Origin: Alphaproteobacteria bacterium
GTDB taxonomy: Bacteria > Pseudomonadota > Alphaproteobacteria > Micavibrionales > Micavibrionaceae
NCBI GenBank assembly: GCA_030427765.1
Contig: JAUICS010000021.1
Location: 1 to 11,403, forward strand
DNA length: 11,403 nucleotides
Direction of reading: 5' to 3'
This document shows positions 1 to 7,643 of this stretch, in pieces. Both the position numbers and the translations under genes were made by a program. The notes beneath the pieces were generated by a model that saw nothing but the letters and a program-made list of their open reading frames with translations, was not told the DNA's origin and ran no database searches. Numbering within the stretch: the first letter of the stretch is position 1; every line of letters starts with the position of its first letter.

Positions 1-895
1 CCCTGTCGATTATCACATTCAGGGCCTTAAGGCGATGGGCGCCAAGATTGAGATTGAAGGCGGTTATATTAATGCAAGTGCTCCAGGTGGATTAAAAGGC
101 GCGGAATATACATTTCCGCGTGTCAGCCATACCGGTACAGAAAACCTGATGATGGCCGCAACCTTGGCCAAAGGCACAACTGTTTTGAACAATGCCGCGC
201 GTGAGCCGGAGGTCAGTGACCTTGGCGAATGCCTCATCAAAATGGGTGCGGAAATTGAAGGGCTGGGCACAAACCAGATCACCATTCATGGAAAAGACGG
301 TTTGATCGGAACAACGCATCCGGTGATGGCCGATCGAATTGAAACCGGTACGTGGTTAATGGCAATGGGGTTAACGGGTGGCGAGCTTGTTTTGCACAAC
401 ACATCGCTTGACCACCTTCAGGCTTTGCTGGGTCCACTTTCCGAGGCCGGAATTCGTATTGAAGACAATGATAACGGCTCGATTTGCGTATGGCGCAACG
501 GTAAACGTCTTAAAGGTATTGATATCATGACGGAGCCCCATCCGGGATTTCCGACAGACCTTCAGGCGCAAATGATGACAATGCTGTGTTTGGCCGAGGG
601 GGCCAGCATGGTTACAGAAACAATTTTCGAAAACCGTTTCATGCACGTGCCTGAATTAAACCGTATGGGCGCGAATGTCCATGTTCAGGGAAATTCCGCA
701 ATTATCCGTGGAGTTGAAAAATTGACGGGTGCGGAAGTGATGGCGACAGATCTGCGCGCCAGTGCATCGCTCGTCCTTGCCGGATTGGCAGCCGAGGGTG
801 AGACGACCGTAAACCGTATTTACCATCTTGATCGCGGTTACGAAAACATCGTCGATAAACTGTCTGCGGTTGGCGCCAAGCTTCGCCGGGCCTGA
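1..895 (+). CDS. murA: UDP-N-acetylglucosamine 1-carboxyvinyltransferase, 3' part (5' end outside window)
   Basis: MurA transfers enolpyruvate from PEP to UDP-GlcNAc, the first committed cytoplasmic step of peptidoglycan synthesis. The reading frame is open from base 2 (PVDYHIQGLKAMGAKI), which corresponds to just after the active-site Cys loop of E. coli MurA (around residue 120), so about 120 N-terminal residues including that Cys lie outside the window. The internal ATG at 35 is therefore not the start. Visible family motifs are NAAREPEVSDL, ADRIETGTW, PHPGFPTDLQAQ (its Asp, codon at 557-559, matches the catalytic Asp305 of E. coli), TIFENRFMHVPEL, MATDLRASASLVLAG (with the conserved Arg) and IYHLDRGYE near the end. 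The C-terminus is complete and normal. It is the only housekeeping gene on the + strand here. No convincing terminator follows it. Identification is near certain. Confidence 0.97.
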   Translation, partial: PVDYHIQGLKAMGAKIEIEGGYINASAPGGLKGAEYTFPRVSHTGTENLMMAATLAKGTTVLNNAAREPEVSDLGECLIKMGAEIEGLGTNQITIHGKDGLIGTTHPVMADRIETGTWLMAMGLTGGELVLHNTSLDHLQALLGPLSEAGIRIEDNDNGSICVWRNGKRLKGIDIMTEPHPGFPTDLQAQMMTMLCLAEGASMVTETIFENRFMHVPELNRMGANVHVQGNSAIIRGVEKLTGAEVMATDLRASASLVLAGLAAEGETTVNRIYHLDRGYENIVDKLSAVGAKLRRA

Positions 896-944
896 TTTTT
901 TTGTGCACATAGCATTCTGTTAATACACATAAATTTTCCATATT

Positions 945-974
945 TTGAAAATCTTAACCTTTGAGGCATATAAT
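945..974 (+). promoter_or_regulatory. Predicted sigma70-type promoter for the 193-residue ORF
   Basis: A -35 box TTGAAA (945-950, five of six consensus bases) is followed after 18 bases by a perfect -10 box TATAAT (969-974). Transcription would begin near 981, leaving a short leader of under 20 bases that carries the ribosome binding site AAGGTG just before the ATG at 999. It is the best promoter match in the window. It implies that the downstream gene is transcribed independently of murA. Confidence 0.6.
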
Positions 975-998
975 ATAGCCTATTAAAGGTGTATTTTA

Positions 999-1580
999 AT
1001 GTCAGATGGTAGAAGTAAATTAGGTCAATGCCTATCCGCACTGAAACATCCCTTTCGCGGCGTTAATATTACTGACGCTGCAGTTCGCGCTGCGCCAGCA
1101 CTGGCATGTGTGACATGGTCCGTTATAACCGTCGGTTTTTTGCAGGCAACAAGCGGGATTGGGTTTTGGAACAGTCCTGCCGGACACCAATTGACTGATC
1201 AACAACGCGAGCATCTTAAAGGTTTTTATGAAAAGATTCGTGAGAAACATCCTGACTTCCCTGATAGGGCTGCAGAAGCTTATATGGCTCTGACAAAAAG
1301 AGATTTTGGGCCCTTAAGGATGCTTTTGGCAGAGATTTATCCTACAGCTCAAGATCATTTCGAGGGTTATAAAGTCAACTGTTCTGCCCTTGCAGAAATA
1401 CACAGACAATATCTTGGAAATTTTACAAGTGAATTTACACATAGTGTATCTGAGTTTGTGCATCATGAAATTCCTGCTATGGCACTTGCAACGCAATTAA
1501 TGACAGAAGAGCCAAGGGAATCGGAAATGCGAGGTCCAAGGACGGATATACCTGGAATTTATCGGCCCTATGAAAAGTAA
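999..1580 (+). CDS. Hypothetical single-pass membrane protein (193 residues)
   Basis: I do not recognise this protein. Its start is supported by an AAGGTG ribosome binding site 7 bases upstream and a strong promoter match. The N-terminal 30 residues are polar and basic. Residues about 31-57 (AAPALACVTWSVITVGFLQA, then Gly/Trp-rich sequence) form one hydrophobic stretch that could be a membrane anchor, with the rest on one side of the inner membrane. Residues 64-125 look like soluble amphipathic helix (LTDQQREHLKGFYEKIREKHPDF, then DFGPLRMLLAEIYP). Residues 126-170 contain several His residues (HRQYL, FTHSVSEFVHHEIP), and the last 25 are polar. There is no lipobox and no clear cleavage site. 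It is convergent with ribF, with only 12 bases between the stop codons. Codon use looks somewhat richer in A/T than the neighbours. It could be a lineage-specific protein; no function is proposed. Confidence 0.75.
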   Translation: MSDGRSKLGQCLSALKHPFRGVNITDAAVRAAPALACVTWSVITVGFLQATSGIGFWNSPAGHQLTDQQREHLKGFYEKIREKHPDFPDRAAEAYMALTKRDFGPLRMLLAEIYPTAQDHFEGYKVNCSALAEIHRQYLGNFTSEFTHSVSEFVHHEIPAMALATQLMTEEPRESEMRGPRTDIPGIYRPYEK

Positions 1581-1592
1581 TGTTATGCGTAT

Positions 1593-2510
1593 CTATGCGG
1601 TCAAAATGTTCTGCGCTGTTTGACAATCTTTTTCCATTTGATCAATAAGGGCGTCCAGACTATCAAATTTGGCTTCCCCGCGGATGTATTCAACGGGTTT
1701 TACACGAACGGTTTTGCCGTATATATCCTCATCAAAATTGAAAATAAATGTTTCAATCTGCGCGGTCGGAATTTCAAACATCGGGCGTATGCCAATATTT
1801 GTGGCTGATTTGTGCCAAACGTCGTCACCTTCGATATTGATCAATGTGGCATATATGCCGTATGCCGGATGAACAATATCGGTCATGGGAATATTTGCGG
1901 TGGGGTAACCCAGCTCACGCCCACGTTGATCACCCTTTTGCACAACACCTTCAATTTCCCAGTCCCACCCAAGCAAATCATTCGCTGCGGCAATGTCGCC
2001 ATGTCGAATATACTGGCGTATCTGGCTGGATGACACCGGCGCATCTTTTTCATAGGTAATGGCATTCAGGACCGTTACCTCAAATCCTGCGTCTTTTAAT
2101 GTTTCGGCGGATCCTTTGCGCAATTGACCAAAACGGAAATCATACCCTACGATAATATGGCTCGGGTTTAATGGCTTAAGAACATGGTCAATAAAATTAT
2201 CCGCGCTTTGGCTGGCAAAGTCCCAGTCAAACGGATGTGACAGGGTAAAATCAATGTTGCAGGATTCTAACTGGCGGCGTTTCATATTTTCCGGTGTAAT
2301 GCGAAACGGACGTTCGTCCGGACGAAACAGGGCACGCGGGTGCGGCTCAAAGGTAAGGATACCGACATGTTTTTGATGTTCGTCGGCGATGCGTTTTGCT
2401 TCACCGATCAATGCCTGATGCCCGCGATGGACACCGTCAAAATTACCGATGGCGAGAACACAGTCGTTTATAGATGAATCCAATTCGTGCAATGATTTGA
2501 AATACTTCAT
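1593..2510 (-). CDS. ribF: Bifunctional riboflavin kinase / FAD synthetase
   Basis: RibF phosphorylates riboflavin to FMN and adenylates FMN to FAD in the cytoplasm. The 305 residues match the usual bacterial length. The N-terminal nucleotidyltransferase domain (about 15-165) shows GNFDGVHRGHQ (22-32, HxGH-type signature), GYDFRFGQLRKG (122-133) and SSSQIRQYI (160-168). The C-terminal riboflavin kinase domain (about 183-303) shows GVVQKGDQRGRELGYPTANI (188-207), NIGIRPMF (238-245) and IETFIFNFDEDIYG (252-265). Both active sites look intact. No strong Shine-Dalgarno precedes the ATG at 2510, but no better start exists without losing the HxGH region. The gene begins 47 bases after ppx and may be the last member of a ppk1-ppx-ribF transcript. 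No FMN riboswitch-like leader fits in that gap. Confidence 0.97.
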   Translation of the reverse strand: MKYFKSLHELDSSINDCVLAIGNFDGVHRGHQALIGEAKRIADEHQKHVGILTFEPHPRALFRPDERPFRITPENMKRRQLESCNIDFTLSHPFDWDFASQSADNFIDHVLKPLNPSHIIVGYDFRFGQLRKGSAETLKDAGFEVTVLNAITYEKDAPVSSSQIRQYIRHGDIAAANDLLGWDWEIEGVVQKGDQRGRELGYPTANIPMTDIVHPAYGIYATLINIEGDDVWHKSATNIGIRPMFEIPTAQIETFIFNFDEDIYGKTVRVKPVEYIRGEAKFDSLDALIDQMEKDCQTAQNILTA

Positions 2511-2557
2511 GTCATTAGGGGTAAATCAAAGCAAATAGAAAGACAATAGCGAAAGTA

Positions 2558-3904
2558 TTAACCGGCCATTGCCAGTGTTAACACTGGAAACCGGATACCG
2601 TCATGGTACATCTCGCACCCGTCCGGTTCCTCCTCACATTCGTTTTCGCTTAGGAATTCAAGGTTTAGACCTTCGCGCACGCCCGTTTCGCAGAACACAA
2701 TTTCTTTTAGTCCCAGTTTTTGAATGACGGCTTTAAGAAGACGTGCGGTGTTCTTCATATCGTGTTTACGTTTTTCATCGATACACGGGTAGGTTTCCAT
2801 TAGTTTATCAACGGATGTGTGTGCGACGAGTTCGTCAATCTTGTCGATAATCTTTTTTGCCGGTATGGGCTTATCAAAATTGTTAAGACCATCAAGTTTC
2901 AAAACCTTCTTGGCAAATTCCCGCCACGAACCGCCAATGGCATAAAATGTCTTTACCTTACCGTAATCAATTCCGTCTAACAGGGTGTTTTGAATGTAGG
3001 ATTCCCATTCGTCTTTTTTCAATCCTGTCTCTTTTTTTATGGCGCGAAGGCGGCGTGACCCGATTGGCAATGACGTTGGCTGCCGAACCTCACCATCTTT
3101 GACGCGAATTAACTCAAGACTGCCGCCACCTAGGTCGCCGGCAAGGCCATTTGCATCAGGACGTGTATACACAACACCTTTTCCGGCGAGCTGAGCCTCC
3201 TCAACCCCCGCGATAATGCGGATAGGTTCGATGTCTGGCGCACCCTGTGCGCGTACGCTTCCCATATGTGCTGTAACAGATGCTGTTGCAGCTTCATGTA
3301 TAGCGGAAGCTATGCCTTTTAAAGCAATTAATTGAGATTGTTCTTCTTGCAGTTTTGCCAGTTTCTTTGCTTTTTGTTTGTCGCCTTTTTCCGCTGTTTT
3401 GGCATCAATGCGACCTTTCGCGGCGACGGCCTCCATAATCTGTGCGGTAAGGTCTTCATTCTCGGCTTTTAGATCATCAATTTCTTTGGCGCTCGTATCG
3501 CGTTCCTGCACGGCGGAAATGAATGCGACAACATGTTCATCGTCCTCTCCCAATAATACGCGATTTGCCATGTTCAGGAAGATGTCACCGTTTGATGCGT
3601 CACGCGGTGCCGCCGTGGCAATGGCCTGCACAACGCCGATGTCTTTTTCAACGATAACATTGCGAAAGCCGATAATGGCCTCAAGCGCCGTAGCCATATT
3701 TGTTGTATTCAGGATAAGAGAACCATCGGTCATTTCATCCATGTCGCCAAGACATGGCATGGCCTTAACATTAATAGGCAAACGTTCGCGACCACGATAG
3801 GCCACAAGACGAATTGTGTTTGAACCAATATCTATAATACCAAAATCTTCGTGCACTTCTGATGCCGCTGCGTTAGCTCTCGCTGTAATCCCCTCGTTAG
3901 ACAT
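2558..3904 (-). CDS. ppx: Ppx/GppA-family exopolyphosphatase with a large internal coiled-coil-like insertion
   Basis: Ppx/GppA enzymes hydrolyse terminal phosphate from polyphosphate, or the gamma-phosphate of pppGpp, using an ASKHA (actin/Hsp70-like) fold. Visible motifs are the phosphate-1 loop DIGSNTIRLV (25-34), ATAAPRDASNG (96-106), IIAGVEEAQLAGKGV (230-244, equivalent to the ISGxEEA segment with the conserved acidic pair), the phosphate-2 loop DLGGGSLEL (257-265), GSRRLR (282-287), YAIGGSWREFAK (321-332) and ETGVREGL (406-413). At 448 residues it is much longer than the short two-domain enzymes of about 310-340. The excess lies at about 113-222, between ATAAPRDASNG and IIAGVEEA, and is predicted helical and coiled-coil. 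No C-terminal HD-like domain is present. The ATG at 3904 has a GAGGGG ribosome binding site and lies 25 bases after ppk1, so co-expression is likely. PPX versus GppA specificity is not decidable here, but the ppk1 linkage favours polyphosphate. Confidence 0.93.
   Translation of the reverse strand: MSNEGITARANAAASEVHEDFGIIDIGSNTIRLVAYRGRERLPINVKAMPCLGDMDEMTDGSLILNTTNMATALEAIIGFRNVIVEKDIGVVQAIATAAPRDASNGDIFLNMANRVLLGEDDEHVVAFISAVQERDTSAKEIDDLKAENEDLTAQIMEAVAAKGRIDAKTAEKGDKQKAKKLAKLQEEQSQLIALKGIASAIHEAATASVTAHMGSVRAQGAPDIEPIRIIAGVEEAQLAGKGVVYTRPDANGLAGDLGGGSLELIRVKDGEVRQPTSLPIGSRRLRAIKKETGLKKDEWESYIQNTLLDGIDYGKVKTFYAIGGSWREFAKKVLKLDGLNNFDKPIPAKKIIDKIDELVAHTSVDKLMETYPCIDEKRKHDMKNTARLLKAVIQKLGLKEIVFCETGVREGLNLEFLSENECEEEPDGCEMYHDGIRFPVLTLAMAG
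3239..3568 (-). other. Insertion within Ppx (residues about 113-222), predicted helical hairpin
   Basis: In standard Ppx/GppA proteins, only about 10-15 residues separate the ATAAxRxAxNG segment from the IISGxEEA segment. Here about 110 residues more are present, in frame. Residues 142-159 follow a regular heptad (Ile142, Leu145, Asn149, Leu152, Ile156, Ala159). A Lys-rich turn follows (around GDKQKAKKLAK, 174-184), then a second heptad-like helix (182-202, Leu/Ile at 182, 185, 192, 195, 202). This looks like an antiparallel coiled-coil hairpin. The boundaries are estimates by eye. Confidence 0.7.
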
Positions 3905-3929
3905 ATAAACCCCTCGATAATACTCCTTG

Positions 3930-6290
3930 CTATTGACTTTGTCTTTCCTGTTCTAAAAACAGTTTCGGCGGCATAGGTGCCGAATCCAGTGCTGTTCCGC
4001 GGCCTGACAGGCTTGGATTGGTCATGAAATATTCATGTGCACAAAAATCATCATCCTTTGCCTCCACCCTGTCATAGGTTCCGTCCGGATTCATCTCCCA
4101 ACTGTGTTTCCGGTCTTTAAAATTCGCAACCATAATCTGGTCAAGGATTTGCGCGTGAACAGTTTTGTTTTCAATAGGTACCAGTGATTCAATACGGTAA
4201 TCAAGGTTTCGTGTCATTAAATCGGCGGATGAAATAAATACTTTTGCCTGACTAGACGGCATCGGGTTTCCATTCGCGAAGCAGTATATGCGTGAATGTT
4301 CCAGAAATCGGCCGATAATGCTTTTTACGTAGATATTTTCGGATAAACCGTCGATTCCGGGGCGGATGCTACAAATACCACGGATGATCATATCAATATC
4401 AACACCGGCTTGTGATGCCTCGTAAAACTTATCGATCATTTCTTCATCAATTACGGAATTGCATTTGATCCATATGGCCGCCGGTTTTCCTGCTTTGGCA
4501 TTGGCAATTTCAACATCGACCAGTTTCATGATCGTTGATCGCAAATTAATCGGCGCTGTACGAATTTTCTTCATGCCTGATGGTTGTGCGTATCCGGTCA
4601 TGTAATTGAACATCAGTGCCGCGTCCTGACACAATGCAGGGTCGCAGGTGAAGTAAGACAGGTCGGTATAAACCTTTGCCGTATGTGGGTGGTAATTTCC
4701 GGTTCCAAAATGCGCATATGTACGAACTTTTCCATTTTCACGCCGGTTAATAAGCGAGATTTTGGCATGGGTTTTAAGGTCTACGAACCCATAAACAACC
4801 TGCACGCCCGCGCGTTCCATATCACGGGCCCAGCGAATGTTGGCTTCCTCATCAAAACGGGCCTTCAACTCAACGAGTGCGGTTACCGATTTTCCCGCCT
4901 CCGCAGCCTCAATCAATGCTTTGACGATCGGTGAGTCTTTACTGGTTCGATACAGGGTTTGTTTAATGGTCAGAACATCCGGATCGCTCGCCGCCTGACG
5001 CAGGAACTGAACGACGACATCGAAACTTTCGTAGGGGTGGTGAATGACAATGTCTTTTTCCAAAATGGCATCAAAACAATTCCCGCCAAAATCACGTATA
5101 CGTTCGGGGAACCGTGCATTGAATGGATCGAAAAGTGTATTTTTGGGCGCATGATCAATAAGTTCTGAAACGTTATCAAGACCGATCAATCCGTTTACAC
5201 GGAAAATATCTTCCTCGGGCACGTGCAGTTGTTCTTTTAAAAAGTCGAGAACATCACCTTCGGCATCCTTATCAATCTTAAGGCGGATCACACTACCGCG
5301 CCGGCGACGTTTTAGCGCCGTTTCGAATGTCAGAACCAAGTCTTCAGCTTCGTCTTCAATCTCCAGCTCGCTATCGCGAATAACCCGGAATAAACCGTGA
5401 TTCTTAAGTTCAAACGGTTTCGGGAATAGTTTTTCAATATTCTGCATGATAACGTCTTCGAGCAATACAAAACGTGTATCACGTGATGGCAGTTTCATAA
5501 AACGTTCGATTTTGACCGTAAGCGGTATAAGGGCATCAAGATGCGTTTTGTTTTTCTTGTCCACCAGTTGCAGGGCAATGGCCATACCCTTGTTCGGAAT
5601 GAACGGAAACGGATGGGCGGGGTCAACGGCAATGGGCGACAAAAGCGGGAATATATCATGTTCAAATCGTTCACGCACCCATTTGGCCTCATTGCCTTTT
5701 AAGTCTTTGCAGGACACGATTTTTATGCCTGTCTTCTCCATTTTTTCACGCAGTTCAATCCATGTTTCTTGCAGATCATTGACAAATGAATCGACGCGCG
5801 TGCTGATGGCTTCAAGCTGCTGACGGGCGGTTAACCCGTCAATACTTTGGTTGGTGACGTTTGCGTTGACTTGCCCTTTCAAACCGGCAACACGGACCAT
5901 GTAGAATTCATCAAGGTTTGCAGAGGCAATGGATAAAAACCGGATACGTTCCATGACAGGATGTTTTTCGTTGCACGCCTCCTCAAGAACACGCTGGTTA
6001 AATGCAAGCCATGATAACTCGCGGTTGATGTAGCGATCGGTATGTTTACGCAAATGATATACTTTTTGCGGTTTTGTGATCGGTTCCGGTATAGGTGGCG
6101 GCTTTGGAGGCGTTGCAGGTTGCATATCATCGGCATCATGAGCCTCTGGCATTATATTCCGATGAAGGACACGAACGTTACTTTCGCTTGGAACGTTAGT
6201 GGGTGCATCGCCGGATATATTACCTGTGCCATTCTCCTCGGCAGGGTTTTTGTCATCCGTATCAGAGTTGAAATCATCCGTGGATGACAT
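3930..6290 (-). CDS. ppk1: Polyphosphate kinase 1
   Basis: PPK1 reversibly polymerises the gamma-phosphate of ATP into inorganic polyphosphate, usually at the inner membrane face. I start it at the ATG at 6290, giving 786 residues, because it has a well-placed AAGGA. The frame stays open to a GTG at 6335, but that codon has no ribosome binding site. Residues 1-85 are an acidic, Asn/Pro-rich, probably disordered extension. The N domain then begins with RYINRELSWLAFNQRV (86-101) and LDEFYMVRVAGL (126-137). The catalytic domains carry ELKARFDEEANI (474-485), KTHAKISLI with the phosphorylated-His equivalent at 508, HFGTGNYHP (527-535), LEHSRIY with the second conserved His at 665, and SSADLMTRNLDYRIE (687-701). 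All key residues are present. It directly precedes ppx, pairing polymer synthesis with degradation, an arrangement common in proteobacteria. Confidence 0.97.
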   Translation of the reverse strand: MSSTDDFNSDTDDKNPAEENGTGNISGDAPTNVPSESNVRVLHRNIMPEAHDADDMQPATPPKPPPIPEPITKPQKVYHLRKHTDRYINRELSWLAFNQRVLEEACNEKHPVMERIRFLSIASANLDEFYMVRVAGLKGQVNANVTNQSIDGLTARQQLEAISTRVDSFVNDLQETWIELREKMEKTGIKIVSCKDLKGNEAKWVRERFEHDIFPLLSPIAVDPAHPFPFIPNKGMAIALQLVDKKNKTHLDALIPLTVKIERFMKLPSRDTRFVLLEDVIMQNIEKLFPKPFELKNHGLFRVIRDSELEIEDEAEDLVLTFETALKRRRRGSVIRLKIDKDAEGDVLDFLKEQLHVPEEDIFRVNGLIGLDNVSELIDHAPKNTLFDPFNARFPERIRDFGGNCFDAILEKDIVIHHPYESFDVVVQFLRQAASDPDVLTIKQTLYRTSKDSPIVKALIEAAEAGKSVTALVELKARFDEEANIRWARDMERAGVQVVYGFVDLKTHAKISLINRRENGKVRTYAHFGTGNYHPHTAKVYTDLSYFTCDPALCQDAALMFNYMTGYAQPSGMKKIRTAPINLRSTIMKLVDVEIANAKAGKPAAIWIKCNSVIDEEMIDKFYEASQAGVDIDMIIRGICSIRPGIDGLSENIYVKSIIGRFLEHSRIYCFANGNPMPSSQAKVFISSADLMTRNLDYRIESLVPIENKTVHAQILDQIMVANFKDRKHSWEMNPDGTYDRVEAKDDDFCAHEYFMTNPSLSGRGTALDSAPMPPKLFLEQERQSQ

Positions 6291-6298
6291 ACCCAGTA

Positions 6299-6303
6299 TC
6301 CTT
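6299..6303 (-). promoter_or_regulatory. Ribosome binding site that decides the ppk1 start
   Basis: On the - strand, AAGGA lies 8 bases before the ATG at 6290. The upstream in-frame GTG at 6335 has nothing comparable, so the shorter 786-residue protein is preferred over the 801-residue one. Confidence 0.7.
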
Positions 6304-6352
6304 TTCAAGATATTTATTGTGCCAGCTAGTATCACAGTATCGACTAATCATT

Positions 6353-6384
6353 AATATATAACAAATTGCGCTATGAAAAATCAA
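6353..6384 (-). promoter_or_regulatory. Possible promoter for ppk1-ppx(-ribF)
   Basis: On the - strand, TTGATT (6384 to 6379) and TATATT (6358 to 6353) are spaced by 20 bases; the overlapping TATATA gives 18 bases. The site lies just after the stop of the DUF3179 gene in an AT-rich stretch, about 65 bases before the ppk1 ATG. The match is moderate. No phosphate-starvation (Pho) box was evident by eye. Confidence 0.35.
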
Positions 6385-6398
6385 ACGGATTATTCCGT
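6376..6398 (-). terminator. Weak candidate terminator at the end of the DUF3179 gene
   Basis: A perfect 5-bp inverted repeat, ACGGA-(4)-TCCGT (6385-6398), spans the stop codon at 6390-6392 and is followed on the - strand by TTGATTTTTC. The stem is short and the T tract interrupted, so it would at best attenuate transcription into ppk1. Confidence 0.25.
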
Positions 6399-7643
6399 CG
6401 TGGTCTCCGGACTTGCCGTACCGCAACTGCCACAAGATTGTGCGCCGTTTTCATTTTCATTTCCATCATCATTTCCATCAGAAACCGCGCATGATGCATC
6501 ATCGCCGCCTTCGGCACCGGCATCGCTACACGATTCATAAACACCTTCCGGCATTGTATCACCGCTACCCATATAGTTGATGGCACTGCGCTTTCCCCAT
6601 GATGATTCGACTGTGTCTTCCAGAATAGTACCTTTGGGGTTAAATGCCATGTAGGTAAAGGCAAACGTTGTCATATACGGTGCGTAAGTCAGGATGCCGT
6701 CCTTATCCTTACGCTGCACACGAATAAAACCGATATCCGGGTTTTTTACGATTTCTTTGTTCTGCAATACGGAATTCATCCCTTCGTGCCACGTGAGGAT
6801 CAAATCATCATGTTCGATTTTCTCAAGCTCCCTAATCAGGGAAAATAGCCAGGCGTTACCGCCAGCAACCACAACATAATCCATTGGCCCAATAAATTCA
6901 TCATCAAACTGTATGGATGATAATGATGAGCTTCTTGCTTGATCGTATCCGATATACGGGTTTGTTCCGTAAAAATTGCTGTCGTAATCCTCCGGTTTTA
7001 AAACCAATCCATCCGGGAACTGCTCGGTAAATTCGGAAAAGGGAATGAGTTGCGACGTTACGACATGTAATGTCTTCTCAAGATGCTTTCCGGCGATGGC
7101 GTTCCCTGTAAACTGCTGCCACCAAGTTTCGGTTTCCCTGTCATAGAAAATCAGATTGGCATGAAGCAACTTGCCCGTATTTCCAAATGTTAATTCCTGC
7201 CGGGAACCATCCTTATCCTGCACGGCGCGTTCAAACACGGCATCAACATTACATAAGGGGCTATAGGTCACAACTATCGGTAATCCGGCGATAGTGTCGT
7301 TAACGATTTCGTGCCAAATCATAATCCGTATCGGATACGCCTTGGCCACCCCGTCATGAATAACCTGAATAACCGGCTCGGTACTGGGGAGGTCCGAAAC
7401 CTCGGATGCCGGTATGAATTTGGGTTCATATATTGTTGGAATACCGTCACGTGGCGGCCCGGCGGATTTAATCTGGGTAACATCAACACCCGCATTTGAA
7501 AAATCGGTGTTCGGCCAGTTAAGCTCCCATTCCATTGTAAACGCCGCTGCCTGAAACGACAGAAAAAGACTTGTGGTAAGGCACAGCAATGCCAATGCCC
7601 AGCGTGAGTAGGAAGCGTTAGATTTTGTTAATCGGCTCTGCAA
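6390..7643 (-). CDS. DUF3179 domain-containing exported protein
   Basis: This belongs to the DUF3179 family, whose biochemical role is not established as far as I know. The N-terminus is a signal peptide: a basic region, a hydrophobic core at about 15-31, and an AAA/FT cleavage site after residue 34. The mature protein is therefore exported to the periplasm or beyond. The family core is clear: GPPRDGIPTIYEPKF (62-76), AYPIRIMIWHEIVNDTI (102-118), VTYSPLCN (125-132), YDRETETWWQQFTGNAI (167-183), NPYIGYD (228-234) and TFAFTYMAFNP (326-336). Family members as I recall them read CPLC; here the first Cys is Ser128. Residues about 341-417 form an acidic, low-complexity tail with Cys372, 385, 404 and 407 (ending in CGSCG). 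Translation starts at a TTG at 7643 with AAGAGG 6 bases upstream; the first in-frame ATG would remove the signal peptide. The start overlaps the preceding transporter gene by 26 bases, so coupled expression is likely. Confidence 0.88.
   Translation of the reverse strand: MQSRLTKSNASYSRWALALLCLTTSLFLSFQAAAFTMEWELNWPNTDFSNAGVDVTQIKSAGPPRDGIPTIYEPKFIPASEVSDLPSTEPVIQVIHDGVAKAYPIRIMIWHEIVNDTIAGLPIVVTYSPLCNVDAVFERAVQDKDGSRQELTFGNTGKLLHANLIFYDRETETWWQQFTGNAIAGKHLEKTLHVVTSQLIPFSEFTEQFPDGLVLKPEDYDSNFYGTNPYIGYDQARSSSLSSIQFDDEFIGPMDYVVVAGGNAWLFSLIRELEKIEHDDLILTWHEGMNSVLQNKEIVKNPDIGFIRVQRKDKDGILTYAPYMTTFAFTYMAFNPKGTILEDTVESSWGKRSAINYMGSGDTMPEGVYESCSDAGAEGGDDASCAVSDGNDDGNENENGAQSCGSCGTASPETTTE

Noticed and set aside
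860..905. Terminator at the end of murA
   Set aside because: A T run (895-902) follows the stop, but the only stem nearby is about 4 bp within the coding sequence, too weak to call.
2511..2557. FMN riboswitch or promoter upstream of ribF
   Set aside because: The 47-base gap is far too short for the riboswitch, and no -35/-10 pair could be seen.
3378..3800. A 140-residue open frame on the + strand inside ppx
   Set aside because: It lies entirely antisense to a conserved gene, is biased to Ser/Ala/Arg in the way reverse-frame shadows are, and has no ribosome binding site.
5446..5823. A 125-residue open frame on the + strand inside ppk1 (and a similar one at 4584-4934)
   Set aside because: Both are antisense to conserved PPK1 coding sequence and have no recognisable domain or start signals.
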